Shown here: in pieces, positions 1-11,869 of the stretch
How the letters are laid out: each line of letters opens with the position of its first letter
Numbering within the stretch: the stretch's first letter is position 1
Assembly (NCBI RefSeq): GCF_002288925.2
Contig: NW_022098021.1
Location: 7,468,383 to 7,532,382, forward strand
DNA length: 64,000 bases
Direction of reading: 5' to 3'
Source: Delphinapterus leucas
Lineage: Eukaryota; Chordata; Mammalia; Artiodactyla; Monodontidae
The notes under the pieces: model-generated
What the model was told of the DNA's origin: nothing
Database searches by the model: none
What the model saw: the letters and a program-made list of their open reading frames with translations, nothing else
Translations under genes and position numbers: made by a program

Positions 1-39
1 CACCTAGAGCATCTCCACTCTCCACTATATGTCTCCTCT

Positions 40-175
40 AAATCTCCACGACTAGATCGTAAATTCCATGAGACGAAAACCTTTGTCTTGCCTTTCTCTT
101 GTGTATTTTCAACCACAAGCTGAGGGCTGTGAATATAGCAGACACCTGGTGAATACTGATAGATTAATTCCTTCT
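40..175 (+). mobile_element. L2 LINE 3' end, ancient relic
   Basis: The stretch follows the L2 3' end in sense order: a 'ctagatcgtaaattccatgag' type start, then 'acctttgtcttgcc', then 'ggtgaatactgatag'. It is highly diverged and carries no usable reading frame. Confidence 0.5.
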
Positions 176-719
176 TTTATGAGGCAGAAGCTTTCGTTGA
201 TGTTGTATTTTCTTTAGTAGATGGAAAGCTTCATGAAGACAGGGAGTATGTATTAAACGCTTTTGCATCTTGTGCAACATCTAATTTAATTACTGATCGG
301 AGTAGATGGAGAGACTGAAATAGATAAGGCAGCGATGAGTTTTTTGTGCTGCTTCACCGGAACAATTTATAACGTTGGAAAATGGGGAGGAGGTGGTATT
401 TAGTTTTTCTTCCTGGCAATGGGAGCACTTCCCTGGCACGGCTGATCGCTCTCATCTCTTGGAACACTTTCTTCATTTGGCTTTCTTCTCACCTCATCCC
501 GCTTCTCCCCATCCTCTGCAGGGTTCGAGGTTAGAGCTCTCAGGCGGCAGAGCTCAGCTTGCAGGGATGATCTCCTGGATGTACTCTTACATCTACACTG
601 AATTCTTCAGTGCTCTGCTCTACATTTGCCAGTTTCTAAATTTTTTTTCCTACAAAAAAAGACCTCTTTTTTTTAACCTCCAGATTAAATCTCCAATTTC
701 CCTCATCTCCACTTAATAT
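176..719. other. Unique sequence, no gene seen
   Basis: A 113-codon open frame (375-716) has no recognisable domain, ends in a T-rich low-complexity tail and shows no splice-site context. I treat it as chance. Confidence 0.6.
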
Positions 720-1076
720 GTCCACAACAAAACCCCCGATTTGCCCAACCCCCAAATCACTTTCTCCCACCTTCCCCGTGGTCCTCAGCTCAGTAAACAG
801 CAACTCTGTACTCACTGCTCAGGACGAGGCCTTGGGGTCAACTTCGGCTCCTCTTTCATTCTACCCAATCCTTAGAAAATCCTGTTGGTTTTACCTTCAA
901 AAGATACAAAAACCCGACCATTTTCACCCCTCTGCCGCCTCCACCCTGTTCTAAGCTTCCACTGTCATTACACTGTAAACTCAGGAAGGCACAGACCTGG
1001 TCTGTGTTGTTCGTCGCTGTATCTTCAGTTCCTGGAACATTGCCCGGCACACAGTAGGCGCTCAGTTGCTATTTAA
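720..1076 (+). mobile_element. L2 LINE fragment with 3' end
   Basis: The segment 'aatcctgttggttttacctt' and the terminal part 'cattgcccggcacacagtag' followed by 'gcgctcagttgctatttaatg' match the order of L2 ORF2 end and 3' UTR. A hAT element follows directly and another L2 piece lies beyond it. Confidence 0.6.
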
Positions 1077-1121
1077 TGAGTATATCTCTTGCCTAGATGA
1101 TGGCAGTAATCCGCTGGCTCC

Positions 1122-1335
1122 GGATGTCTCAACCCTGGCACGACTGACATTTGGGGCTGGATAATTCTCTGTCGTGGGGGATTTGTGTGCCGTGCAGGAT
1201 GCTTGCAGCATACCCGCTGATACTCACCGATGCCAGTAGCACACTCCCTGACTCCCCAAGTTGTGAGAACCAAACGTGTGTCCAGGCACTGTCGGGTGTC
1301 CGCTAGGAAGCAGAACCACGGCCATGGCCCGCCCC
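1122..1335 (-). mobile_element. MER5A-like hAT MITE
   Basis: Read on either strand it retains the MER5A core: 'tctcaaccctggcacgactg', 'acatttggggctggataatt', 'gccagtagcac' and, near the far end, 'tccaggcactgtcgggtgtc'. The family is non-autonomous and uses hAT transposase in trans. It separates two L2 pieces. Confidence 0.7.
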
Positions 1336-1376
1336 CGCCTTTTGTGCTCATGCCACTCAGTGTCTGAGCGGCCAGA

Positions 1377-1645
1377 GTGGCTCTCCAAACCTGTAAGTCA
1401 GACCATGGCTTCCTGTTGACTCAGAGCAAAATCCTAATACCTTACAGCACCCATAAGTCCTCTCCCTTCCCTGACCCCGTCCCTGCCCACTGCTCACCCG
1501 TCTCAGGCCCACTGTTGCTGGTCCTCTGGACACACCAGGCACGTTCTGCCTCGGGACCTCGCCGCTCACCGTCCCACTGCCTGCTCCACGGTCTCTCACA
1601 TGGAACCTATAAAGCAGCATCCTCTTCTATCCTCAGCATCCCACC
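1377..1645 (+). mobile_element. L2 LINE, ORF2 C-terminal remnant
   Basis: The sense strand keeps the L2 ORF2 C-terminal order: 'gtaagtcagaccatggcttc', then 'agcaaaatcctaatacctta', then a Pro/Ser-rich coding tail. A 103-codon frame over it is an old fossil of that protein end, not a gene. Confidence 0.55.
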
Positions 1646-2019
1646 CCCTACCTTGCTCTGCGCCTTTGCAGTACTTACCACCTCTTGATAGACAGATGTG
1701 CCCAGAATGGCACGGTGCCTGGTGGTGATTGGGTGTTGGGTGAACGGCCAGGTGATGGGTGGGTAGACACGGGCAACAGTGGTTCTATTGTGGGTCCTCC
1801 TTCACCCTCTGTCTTTGGCTCCCTCCTAAGTCTTGCCAAATCACACGCTGGTTCTGTATCCTCCTAACACTGAAATAGGACCAGAACTCAACAAATGGTA
1901 TAAAAGGAACCAACGTATTCAACCAAAAGCCTCACAGGGAATACCTTCCAGAAACCCGGCCGCTTTATGTCCCAGGATTTGGGCTTTATTTAGGGTTAGC
2001 AGCACAGCTTAGTAATGGT
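1646..2019. other. Unique sequence, nothing recognised
   Basis: No repeat family, CpG cluster or exon-like signal was recognised here. Confidence 0.5.
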
Positions 2020-2210
2020 GCTTGGAGTTGGGGTTGGATTGCCTGGGTCCATCCAGGCATCCTCTGACCCATGTGGTCACAGGCAAGGACGTTTCCTACC
2101 TGTGCCCCAGGCCCTTACCTGTGACATGGGATAATAACATGACGGAATTCCCAGGGCTGTTGTGAGGATTAAGAGAGTTAATTATACATGTGAAGTGCTT
2201 AGGGAGGTAG
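2020..2210 (+). mobile_element. MIR SINE
   Basis: MIR order is clear: 'ttggattgcctgggtcc', then 'gtgacatgggataataacat', then 'gttgtgaggattaagagagt' and 'gtgaagtgcttagg'. This is a tRNA-derived, L2-mobilised ancient mammalian SINE. Confidence 0.8.
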
Positions 2211-2324
2211 CGAGCCCTGGATGAATATTTGCTAGTGTCATTAGTCTGTGTGTGTTTTGCCTTCATGAGGATTTGGTGCCTGGTGAAAAGATGAGCCTTT
2301 GAAAGTTTCTGCAAGTCATTCGTT

Positions 2325-2640
2325 CAGTTGGTCCACAGGTGTTGATGGCCTACTCTATGCTGTGCTGCTCTAGGTGCTGGGAATATGGGTTGAAGAGGAG
2401 AAACAGGGTCCCTGGCTTTCTGGAGTTTACATTCTGCTTGGAGGATACAGCCAATAAGCAAATAAACAAAAACTGATCAGATAGTAGTAAGTGCTATGAT
2501 AAGAATCAAACAGCGTGACGAGACGGGGGGAAAGGGGTTGCCTTAGGTTTCATGAACGGGGCAACTTGCCCGGAGAGGCAGCTTTTAGGCTGTTACCTGA
2601 GTGACAACAAGGCAGCAGTCAGGCCAACACCCGGGGAAAG
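2325..2640 (-). mobile_element. L2 LINE, antisense
   Basis: The plus strand shows the reverse of the L2 3' end: 'gctctaggtgctgggaatat', 'ctggagtttacattctgc', 'aagtgctatgataagaatc'. Confidence 0.7.
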
Positions 2641-3764
2641 GATTTTTCAAGCACAGTTACCAGCTCATCGGGAGCCCTAAGCGGGCGTGGAACTAGGGGC
2701 ACTGGAGACCACAGTAAAGGGTTTGGCTATTTTGTTCAAGGCTGGGAACTCATCAGAAGGTTTAAAGCAGGGAAATGGCGTTTTCCAAAGCCCTCTATGG
2801 CTGCTGGGTGGGGAACAGACTGCAGAGAGGCACGCATGAAAATCAGGACTCCCGCGGGGGACGATGACAAGTAAAGCACGTGACCAGTGGGATGATGATG
2901 GTGGAGGTTCTCTCACGATGTGATGCGCAGATGCAGCTGTCCATCCTGTTGTTGACGAGAAGCATCACCACCCAGCGAGGATGTGGTCCAGGTACACGAC
3001 CCATCCTCCCGACCCTGAAAAGCGGTTGGCTCAGCCCTTCAGGCCTCTTGCCTTTTTTCTCCCCAAGGAGATTTTAATGTAAAATTGTAACGTGATCAGT
3101 ATGGGGGAAAAGGGTGAGGCTAGACTCCCTTTACTTCTAGAACTTTCTCCCATGGCTCCCAGGAATATTAAGAAAATAAACTAAAATAATGAATCTAAAG
3201 GGAGAAAAACAGCACCTTCGCAAACGCTGACCAAGAATTCTGCGCTGACAATGGATTTATTTATTAAACAGCAAGTTTTTCATAGGGACAATACCTACAT
3301 GTGGAAAATGTTTGTTTTAAGAATTTTGAAAAAAACATACAGAGACTTCTTCCAAAGGTTAAAAGCAGAAAGGCCCCTTGTTCTCCCCATTCTATAAATT
3401 CTATTCTGAATGAGGCTGTATGTTTCACATTTAATAAACTGTCACTGGGTTGGAAGAATTTCTTCTCTGGATCTAATAGACTGAAAGCCAAAGGGTTTTT
3501 TGGTTTGGTTTTGGGTTTTTTGAGGGTTTTTTTTTTTTCTGTTCTAATTTACACCACTATTTACAAACCTGCCATTTTCTGTACTTAGAATACTTTCCAA
3601 AATGCAGAGAAGAGGCCCAGTGAAGTTGTTAGAGGTCTTCTACCTCCTGGCTATTCAGAAGAAGCAAACAACTGCTGATCCCTGAAACAGTGGTCTTTGA
3701 TCAGCCTATGTCAGATGTCCCCCCGTTTGTCCATACAAGATCACTTATTGGGCAGCCTGGATTA
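2641..3764. other. Unique sequence, AT-rich in its second half
   Basis: No repeat or exon recognised. Bases 3497-3539 contain T-rich runs. Short open frames here lack any domain. Confidence 0.5.
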
Positions 3765-3935
3765 GTGTTGCCAGATCAAATACAGAACACCCATTTCCAC
3801 TTGAATTTCAGATTTTAAAAAGTGAATAGCATTTTAGTATAAGTATGTCCCAAGCATCACAAGGACAAATAAGAGTTGTTTATTTGAAATTCAAATTTAA
3901 ATGGGCACACTGTCTGTGTTTTTATTTGATGAAGT
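3765..3935. mobile_element. Palindromic hAT-like DNA transposon (MER53-like), degraded
   Basis: The left part reads 'gttgccagatcaaatacag', 'acttgaatttcagatt' and 'tagtataagtatgtcccaag'; the right part returns as 'ttatttgaaattcaaattta' followed by 'aatgggcacactgt'. This inverted arrangement matches the better preserved copy at 49.75 kb. The family name is from memory. Confidence 0.6.
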
Positions 3936-4204
3936 GGCATCCCGAGCACTGGCTGGGGCTGGGTGGGAAGCATTTCCAGCAGCAGGAGCTGCTCGCTCAC
4001 GCCACACATCTGCTGCCTCCTTGGGCCTGTCAATCTCTGGTCACCTGTTCTTCTTTACCCAGCTGGACTTGCCAACACACCCTAAGAGGGTGCTGTCACT
4101 GCAGTGACCAGCTCTCTCTCTTTACCTTCTTTCTTGTGTCTCAGTTAGACTCCCATGTCTATATTTAGGACATTCCCTCCTTCCCCTGCCCTGCAGTAGA
4201 AGCC

Positions 4205-4290
4205 ATTATCCATCCAACCATCCATCCATCCATCCATTCAATAAGTATTTATAGAACACCTTTTAAGTACCAGATACCATGCAGCAAAGC
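4205..4290 (-). mobile_element. CATC microsatellite joined to antisense L2 3' tip
   Basis: Several CATC units (about 4210-4238) run into 'ttcaataagtatttatagaa' and 'gtaccagataccatg', the reverse of the L2 3' end, whose terminal tetranucleotide repeat probably seeded the microsatellite. Confidence 0.6.
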
Positions 4291-4784
4291 CATAATCTCT
4301 CTGGCAACACGTTATGCGAACAATTATTGCTCTGTCTTGGAGCCAACTTCTTGGAAACCCTCCAGAGCACAGGAAGAAGCTATCGTGACGAACATATCAG
4401 CATCTCTGGACCTTTCCAACTGAGCCTACATACCTCAGATGCCACCAGTTGTCCTGGAACTAGTCCTGTGAAATGGAGTAAAAGGAAGCCGAAAGCTTCC
4501 TGTCCCATTGTTCAGTTAAGGAAAGCTACTTGTTGTAACAAACAGACCCCGTGTGTAGTCACACGAGAGGTTTATTTCTTCTCCAGGTAACACTCCTGAG
4601 CGGGGTGGAAATTGGTGGGCAGCCCGATTCAGCACAGCTATTCAGGGGCTTGGATTGGCAGAGGCTCTGTCCTCTTCACCAGGTCACTGGGCACTTCCAA
4701 CGTTGCCCAGAGTCATCATCATTGCAGCCGGCCAGGAGAGCAGGGAGGCACGCGTGGGAGACTTATAAGACCACGCCTAGAAGA
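4291..4784. other. Unique sequence, nothing recognised
   Basis: No repeat, exon or RNA gene signal was recognised. Confidence 0.5.
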
Positions 4785-4850
4785 GGCCCAAGACGTTAAG
4801 GACATGGATTTGGTTAACGTCTCTGAGCCTCAGCTTCTTCATCTGTGAGA
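4785..4850 (+). mobile_element. MIR SINE core fragment
   Basis: The conserved MIR core 'gtctctgagcctcagcttct' followed by 'tcatctgtgag' is present; the flanks have decayed. Confidence 0.6.
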
Positions 4851-5520
4851 TTCTCCACAGATGCTTCTCAAAGTCAATTGGTAAAACCTCTGCTGGGATC
4901 TACCATTGGCAGGTCTGACAACATTCCCTGGTACCCCTTTCCCAGCATCAGACCTCCCCACACACCCCAAAAGCCACCCTGTGGGTAAAGGAGAACTGAT
5001 CCCTCTTCGATTTCCCCATCCTGCCTGTTTCTTGGTTCTCGCCCTTTTCAACTCACTGCCAAGTGTGAAGACACTTCATCTGACAGGATGTGCCCCAGCA
5101 GTGCACTTACTGGCTGGTCTCTTTGGAACTTTGAATGCCTTTTTCCATGAAAGCAGCTGTAGGTGGCGTGGTCCGAGCCCCACCGAAGCCCAGCCCCTCA
5201 TCTTCTGGCCTCAGGGATGGGCTGGAGGGAGGCGCTGGAACCTGGGAAGTTCCCATGGCAGCATCGGGGAGGATCGGGCCGCAGGGAGTTGGGGGCGGAG
5301 TTCAGGGCTCCCTGGAGGCTTTGTGAGTGGCTGGTTCCCATGGCAACCGTGGGGTGGTCTCCACAACAGTCAGGAACCAGTGGCCCTGGCTCGAAGCTGA
5401 CAGTAAGTTCTGTGCTTGTAAGTAAGCCTGGAGCCACCTGTGGGTGCAACGCGGAGCGGACCGCCTTTCAAGCTGGGCTGCTTCCATCACCAGCAGGCCC
5501 CGGAGAGCTCTGTTTCTGTC
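4851..5520. other. Unique GC-rich sequence
   Basis: Several overlapping open frames of 60-164 codons occur on both strands, which is what moderate GC content produces by chance. No domain is visible. Confidence 0.5.
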
Positions 5521-5524
5521 TCAC

Positions 5525-5775
5525 TGGAAGAAACATTTGCTGAGCATCTGTATGCCAAACACCGTAGTGGATGCTGGGAACCCCAGAAGAAGATGGTCAC
5601 TGGCTCTTGCCCGGCAGGGCTCCCAGCCTGGAGGGGGAGTGAAACAAACATGCACACAGAGGGGCAGTGCCCGTGGGACCCAGGCAGGAAGGAGGTGGTG
5701 GGAAGGCTCTGGGAGGAGGAGAGGCCGGAGGATGAGTAGGGTTTCAGGAGGAAGGGGGAAGGTTTGGTCTAAACA
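5525..5775 (-). mobile_element. L2 LINE, antisense, degraded
   Basis: The order 'tgagcatctgtatgccaaac', 'gtggatgctgggaacccc', 'gctcccagcctggaggggg' parallels the reversed L2 3' end. Confidence 0.5.
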
Positions 5776-5845
5776 GCACCTGTAGAAGCTCAAAGCGAAG
5801 CTGCAGAGGCTTTGACAAGGTCATGTGCAGGGTGAGTGTGTGTGT

Positions 5846-5866
5846 GGGGGGTGGGGGTGGGGGTGG
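5846..5866 (+). repeat. G-run cluster, possible G-quadruplex
   Basis: Runs of 6, 5, 5 and 2 G are each separated by a single T, immediately after a short GT run. This could fold as a short-loop quadruplex if one long G run is split. Confidence 0.4.
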
Positions 5867-6314
5867 CACAGGGACTGCTGGTGGCCTTCTAGCAGGACCA
5901 CCTAAGGACTCTCGGTCAAGCTCCAGGTGGCTGTGGACCCTGAAGCCTGCTCAGAGATGAGCACTTGAGGACGAAGAGTCCAAAGGATACATGAATGCTT
6001 TCAAAAATTTTACCTAGATTTAGATTTCTTGGATTCATTAAAAAAAAAAAAGAGAGAGAAAAACCCCAGGATGTTTCTCTAATGTTTGGCAAACCTTGTC
6101 CACTGACAAGTCCTGTGTGCACCCCCCAAATGATCATGATGATTATATTCTGGCCTGGAGACCCCCTGGAACTTTTCTCAAAAGTTGGAGAACTTTACAT
6201 TGTGGTCCCTGCCCTGCAGGGGGCGTCTTGTGGGCCGTGATCTTTCCCCTTGGTCCACGCAGCCCGGCATCTACGCTTGAGGCCACGGTAATGTCCAGGC
6301 ATTCACATTCCCAC
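5867..6314. other. Unique sequence with one A-run
   Basis: An A-run at about 6040-6050 has no recognisable SINE body upstream. Nothing else was recognised. Confidence 0.45.
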
Positions 6315-6400
6315 GTGGGGTGACCAACTGTCCCGGTTTCAGCACCCAGAGTCCCTCATCCCAGGAAACCCCTCAGTCCCGGGGCAAACCTCCAGGACAG
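6315..6400. mobile_element. Short palindromic repeat relic, CCCGG-rich
   Basis: 'gaccaactgtcccggtttc' is followed by 'gagtccctcatcccagg' and 'cctcagtcccggggcaaac', a pattern of paired blocks resembling small palindromic DNA transposons. No family name is assigned. Confidence 0.35.
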
Positions 6401-6459
6401 AAAGGAAAGACTCAGCCCAGACCTCAGGCTTCTAAGACGCTGCCGGGCAGGTGGGGTCA

Positions 6460-6665
6460 TAGAGAGAAGGTTGGCTTTGAAGCCAGGCCTGCCCAGGTGA
6501 TGCTTGATCTCTCTGCTTAGCTGAGCGATCTTAGACAAGTTACTTCACCTTTTGGATCCTTTGTTTACTCATCTGTTATAGGGAAAAAAGAATACCTATC
6601 TTACGGGTCTGGTAGTAATGTACGTTAAACACTGACATGTAGGATGTGCTCAGTAAATGACAGTT
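6460..6665 (+). mobile_element. MIR SINE
   Basis: MIR order: 'tttgaagccaggcctgcc', 'agacaagttacttcaccttt', 'gtttactcatctgttatagg', ending 'gtgctcagtaaatg'. Confidence 0.75.
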
Positions 6666-7357
6666 CATATTTTCCAGGCGAAGGCATAGCAACAGTCACC
6701 ATATAATGTGGTACAAGCTGTGTCGAGCTTTTCTGTAGAACGTTGAGGACGTAAAGGAGATGCATATAACTTCCAGTTGCTTCCAGTTGCTGCCCAGACT
6801 CGCAGGTGGGGCTCTCCTGCCTTGCACACAGCCACTGTGGCCTGTGATAGAAGTTAGAGGAAAAGCAAGTGCAGTGCAGGGAGGAGGTAGCGAGTAGCAA
6901 GAAAATTTGAGCGCAGAAGGTAACACACACAGAACACACCCAGTCTCTGAACTTGAGTTTCGTGCATGTCGGGGAAGGACACGCAGGGGGAGATTCTGAA
7001 GCCTGCAAGTGCCTGGAGCAGAGAGCTGGGTTGCCCAGATGGAGGGTATAGGCATTCCAGAATTCCCAGGGAGTCCTGGAACATTCTAGTATATCCTGGC
7101 ATGCACTCCCTGTGGGTGAAGCCGGGGGCAGGGAGAAATTCACATTCTGTTTGTGAGAAGATGCTGCTTTTGAGGAAGAGGTTGAGTTTGCTGGCTTGTC
7201 TTCTTGAGGGTGTCTCCAGGAGGACCACAGCAGCCGTGTGGCCACATCTGGAGACGGCTGCCCCTCTGGAGAGGTCAAGACTCTGGACAGTGAAGCAAAC
7301 TTCCTCCAAGAGGGTGGCCAGGTCGAAACTGCACTGTGATTTCTTTCCCAGAAAAGC
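6666..7357. other. Unique sequence, nothing recognised
   Basis: Open frames of 119-235 codons overlap one another on both strands and several extend into the neighbouring SINE. None carries a recognisable domain. Confidence 0.5.
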
Positions 7358-7598
7358 TGGATGTCTCCTCAATTTTTTTTTTTTTTTTTTTTTGCGGTAC
7401 GCGGGCCTTTCACTGCTGTGGCCTCTCCCGTTGCGGAGCACAGGCTCCGGACGCGCAGGCTCAGTGGCCATGGCTCACGGGCCCAGCCGCTCCGTGGCAT
7501 GTGGGATCCTCCCGGACCGGGGCACGAACCCGTATCCCCTGCATTGGCAGGCGGACTCTCAACCACTGCGCCACCAGGGAAGCCTTGGATGTCTCCTC
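7358..7598 (-). mobile_element. CHR-type SINE, short cetacean class
   Basis: The element lies on the minus strand: the poly-T at 7373-7393 is its A-tail and the tRNA-derived head ends at 7585 ('ccaccagggaagcc'). On its own strand it carries the B-box 'ggttcgtgcccc' and ends TACCGC before the tail. A 13-bp duplication, 'tggatgtctcctc', flanks it at 7358-7370 and 7586-7598, so the boundaries are exact. The low divergence from the copies at 11.9 and 39.3 kb marks a young insertion. Confidence 0.92.
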
Positions 7599-10500
7599 TT
7601 GAAGGTCATCTTTTGTGCTGAAGCTGCAGAGAAGGCACTTTTCTTTCTCGTTCAGGAGCCAGAGCTCCTTTAAGCACGGCATCGACAGTGACAGGAAGCA
7701 AGGTTAGTGATGAGAAGGTGTCCAGCCTCCCAAGGCTGCTCCTTGTCTCAGGACCAATGGCTCCAATAACGGTAATGGGGAAGATGAGGCTGGAAGGAAC
7801 AGCTGGGCCTGGTGGCTTAGCTCACCTGCCATCTAAAACGGCGGAGAATTCGTCACCGGCCACATTTCCCTCCCAGAGCTGTGCCATGAGGCAGCTTATT
7901 AACAAGGCCAGGTCTGGGTCTACTGTCCTGTGAGGACCAGAACAGCGTTCTACCTCGACTTCTCCACTGAGCCATCTTTCCACCCCTCACCTGTGCACCT
8001 CTGATGGCTAGATGTCATCCCCAGGGCCACGTGCATCCCCTTCACCTGTTGACCCTCTACCTGGGGGGGCCACTGATTAGAGACAATGACCATGGGCGTT
8101 TCAAATCTGAGCCCTTTCGGGTGGAAACGTCCTTGATGGTAGCATCTCACCGGAGTGACCCTGGCAGAAGGTGGAGGGTGGTATTGCGTGCTTTGCCTTT
8201 GTCTCTGCATACTTTGGGTTCTTAATAAATATAGTAAATTCCTAAGCAGGGCCCCCCAAATTCAGTCTCATAAAATGTGGGCTTGTGTTATAATGGGGTA
8301 GGTGAAATGACCAGGTGAGCTCGGTGCAGAGGGCAGGACGTCAATCATCCCTCACTTTCTAGCCACCCGATCTTACATTATTGTAGGTGAGCTATCTTGG
8401 GACTTCATTCTGTATGGAATGAAGGCATCATTTCCACCAGGTGCAAAACGAGCACATTTTACCTGCATTTTGCAGACACAGTTAGTGCGACGATGAGAGA
8501 TTCAGACGATTAGGTCATGGTTTGAGCTGGGGAAAGCTCTGGCCTCGGTACTACACTCGTCCTATCGCCTGAGCCAGGCGTCCATGTGTGCGAGCGGCTG
8601 ACCCTGGTGCACACCTGCAGGGCCCTGGGGTCAGGCAGTGGGAGTGTTGAGCCCCCAAGCCGGGAAGGGAGCCCCTCAGAACAGCGCCTGCACACCCTTC
8701 CCCCAAGCGCCCGCTGGAAAGCTGAGCAGGGCTGCTGGATCTCATTAGGCCACAGCTGCCCCGCAGCCTGGATACCGTGAGCAGAGCGCGGGCCTGGTGT
8801 CCATCACCTGAGTGCTGATTCATCCCGCAGTCATCATCAGAGAGCACATTCCAGGTTCGTGGTTTAAGAGGAAAACAAACTTTTGTCTACAATCAAGGAG
8901 CCATTCCTCTCTGAGCGTTTAATGCTTCGCTGAGGTTCAGCACCACACCTCCTCCTGTCTGGATTGGACCATCTAGCTTTGATTTCAAAGACAGACCAGG
9001 AGGATGCTTGCAAGGGCACGGGGGCCCCCAGTCTGGATCTGCCTAAGATCTTAAAAGTGCAGATGTGGCCAGATGAATGTGCGCCGTGTGGATTCCCCAG
9101 GGAACGTTGGGCCCTGCGTCTTTATTGGAAACACCCAATAAACCACGGGCCTCAAGGCTCTGTTGTTTCAGTGCAGGGCTTAAATGCAGCCTCCTTCAGG
9201 CTGCCAAGGCACCTTTGAGCACACTGCTGGTTGCGGTCCCCAGCAAACATGACGCCCTGAGGCCCCAGGCTGCTCCAGCAGAGCCAGCTGGGAGCAGAGG
9301 AAGCTCCAGTTTGCCCTTCGTGTGCAGGGCACGTTCTCAATGCAGGAACCCACTCTGCTCTGTGCACCAGATGACACGAGGGCCACCTGTCATCAGGGAT
9401 GGAGAGGTGGGAGAGCCGTGCCCAGCCAGGCACCCGCTCACCCACGGGAGATTTTGAAAGCCAGCTGGGTGCGCCCTGGGGTGAAGGGACAGAGTTTGTC
9501 TGAGTGCGGCCAACCCACATTCAACATTTCTCTAGGTCACAACCAGCCCAGACAGCTATCCAATAATCAAGCTCAGACGGAATTTCTATTGGCCGGAGAG
9601 CCAGGAAATTAAGGCCCGTGTGTTGCATAGCTTCACGTAAGAGGAAATTTGTGTCTTAGCTACAGGGAGGTTCTGTTGTCGCTGAGGCCTGGAGAAGGCT
9701 GGCCTCCCGGCCGAGGGTTCGGCCGGCTCACGCTCGGAGGGTGGCCTTCCAGGCTGAGCTCAGTGGAACGCCACCAATGGACACGTGCGCAGCGGGCCAG
9801 CCAGACACAAGTCGGGGCAGGCTCCTGGCGCTCAGGAATCTGGGGTCAATTAGGGATCAATGATGCCAGAGGACTGAAAACAATTGCAAACAGCAGGGCA
9901 GGCACTGGTGGTAACAGCAGTGGAATGCAGAATGCACAGATACAACTGTGCTATCCCTAAAGTAAATCAACATTTTACCCCTCGGCAAGGCCTTTTTCTC
10001 CACAAGTGGGATTGTCCGCGTTCAAGCTCGAACCACTGCTTAGCGCAAAGACCAATGACTTGATTGATCACTTACCCTTTGCCATGGGTGCCAAATTCAT
10101 AGTCATTTAGGGGAGGTGTCTGCAAACTCCTGAAGTACCACTGATCCTTTCCTCATCTGATTTCACCCACACCTGCCATTTTTAAGCTGCTGGTTTCCGT
10201 GATTCTTTGACTAACCAGAATGCTGGGTCTATATTTGTCTCTGTCATTTTTTCTCATGGCTGTGCCTGCTGTTACCTCCACGGCAGGAGTTGGGGGTGGG
10301 TTGAGTTTCTCACACAGAGGGAGGAACACTGACTCAGGGGAGTGGAGGGTAAGTGGCGGCTCTTGGCAGAAATCAGAGGCAGCCGGACAGGACCTGGACA
10401 CCCCGGTGACGACATCTAGGAGATGACAGAGCCCTCCCAGGCCTCCTTTCCCACAAGCTGCTGTGTATACACTGAAGTTTGCGTCCTGGATTCGAATGAT

Positions 10501-11395
10501 TCCTTCCTGCTCTTGCTGCCTGTCCCCCCTTCTTTGATGGAACTGCCTTTGGTCCCCGAATGGGAGCTGCCATCCGTCCCTCTCTAGGTCTCTGCCTCCC
10601 CTGAAGGGGAGGATGTCTGAACCAGCCCCTCCCTGAGATGCATCGGGATGACAGCTGGTGGGGAAGAGGTGCTCCTTTTATGGGAGAAGAGCCTGGTGGC
10701 CGCTGGTGGTCACGGTCCCCATCTCCTGGAGAAAAGTGTCCACCACCTTCTGGTGACAATGAAACCAAAATGCGGAGAGCAGCATATGGCGAGAGCGGCC
10801 TGCAGGTTCTGTCGGAATTTGAATCCCTGCTCCCGTGGTCCCCGCGTTGCTCCTGCTGACTCTTGGGTCTATGAGCCGATGCTCTTCCTTCTGTCCAAGT
10901 TCAAGTTGCGTTTCTTGCTATTATACTTGTTAACAGATTCTTAGTGTTCAGCGTCATATCGTCACTATTATTTCTGGTGCGCAAGTTGGGGCACATTTTG
11001 GCAGCTGAGCACCCATTCATTTCAGCAGCTCCCGACACGTGGGGTGGGCTTGGGCGGCGATCGTCCCGAGCGAAGGCTCAGAAGACAGGCAGGACTTTGC
11101 TTCTTCCCATCAGAATCTGGCATTGAACGAACACGTTCAAGCTCCTGTTTTATAACTGGGTCAAGACACAGTTACACTCACGTATAAACAGCCGATACTC
11201 AGTATAAAAAGTGTTATTTCATTTTGCACTTAGTGAAACATTTAGTATTTACGAGGAAAGATGAAAGGGAACAACAAGAAAAGATAAGGTGGGGATGACT
11301 CTATAACCTCTCGTGAATACTAGGGTTTGCGGTCCTTATGGAGGCTGGCAACCGTTAGCTTCCCCTCCAATGAGGAGTGAGCATGTGGGATTTAG
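7599..11395. other. Long stretch of unique sequence
   Basis: About 3.8 kb without a repeat I can name. There are many chance frames of 60-130 codons on both strands, with no domain, no paired splice signals and no CpG island. AT-rich patches lie near 8220-8290 and 11140-11290. Confidence 0.45.
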
Positions 11396-11869
11396 ATCAG
11401 ATGTCAGATTTCCCCGTTCTTTCAATCCATCCTGCAAATCTTAATTCAGTCCAACAAATAACAACGGAGCAGGCACCAGAAAGGTAAGTCCCTGTCTTAC
11501 AGACAGACCCATAAGTATCCCTAACACGTTGATCTCATCCTGTCACTCAAAAACCCTTCAGCAAGCCTTCCCAAATGCCCTCAGCCTAAAGTCTTAGCTG
11601 GAAGTAGCTTTCAGGCCCTATGGGACCTCCTGCACTCAGCCTATCATCCTCACATCCCCAGAGGCTGGGGGGGTCTCTGTGCTGTGCTGTTCCCCACACT
11701 TGCCCAGCCTCCAGCCTCCGGGAGGGCCAGCCTCCACACTGAGAAGGTTCCTCCTTCACCCCCAGCCCTCAGCCATCTACTCCCCATCCCCCCATCAGTT
11801 CTGACTCACACCCTTGCCTCTCGAACTCTTCCCCGCGTCCAGTCCTTATACATCTTTCTGGTGGAATTG
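11396..11869 (+). mobile_element. L2 LINE, ORF2 end remnant
   Basis: 'aacccttcagcaagccttcc' and 'aaagtcttagctggaag', followed by a C-rich coding tail with 'cctcctgcactcagcctatc', follow the L2 C-terminal ORF2 order. A young SINE sits at its right edge. Confidence 0.45.

Noticed and set aside
6966..7673. 235-codon plus-strand frame
   Set aside because: Its second half is the poly-T tail and body of a SINE on the other strand.
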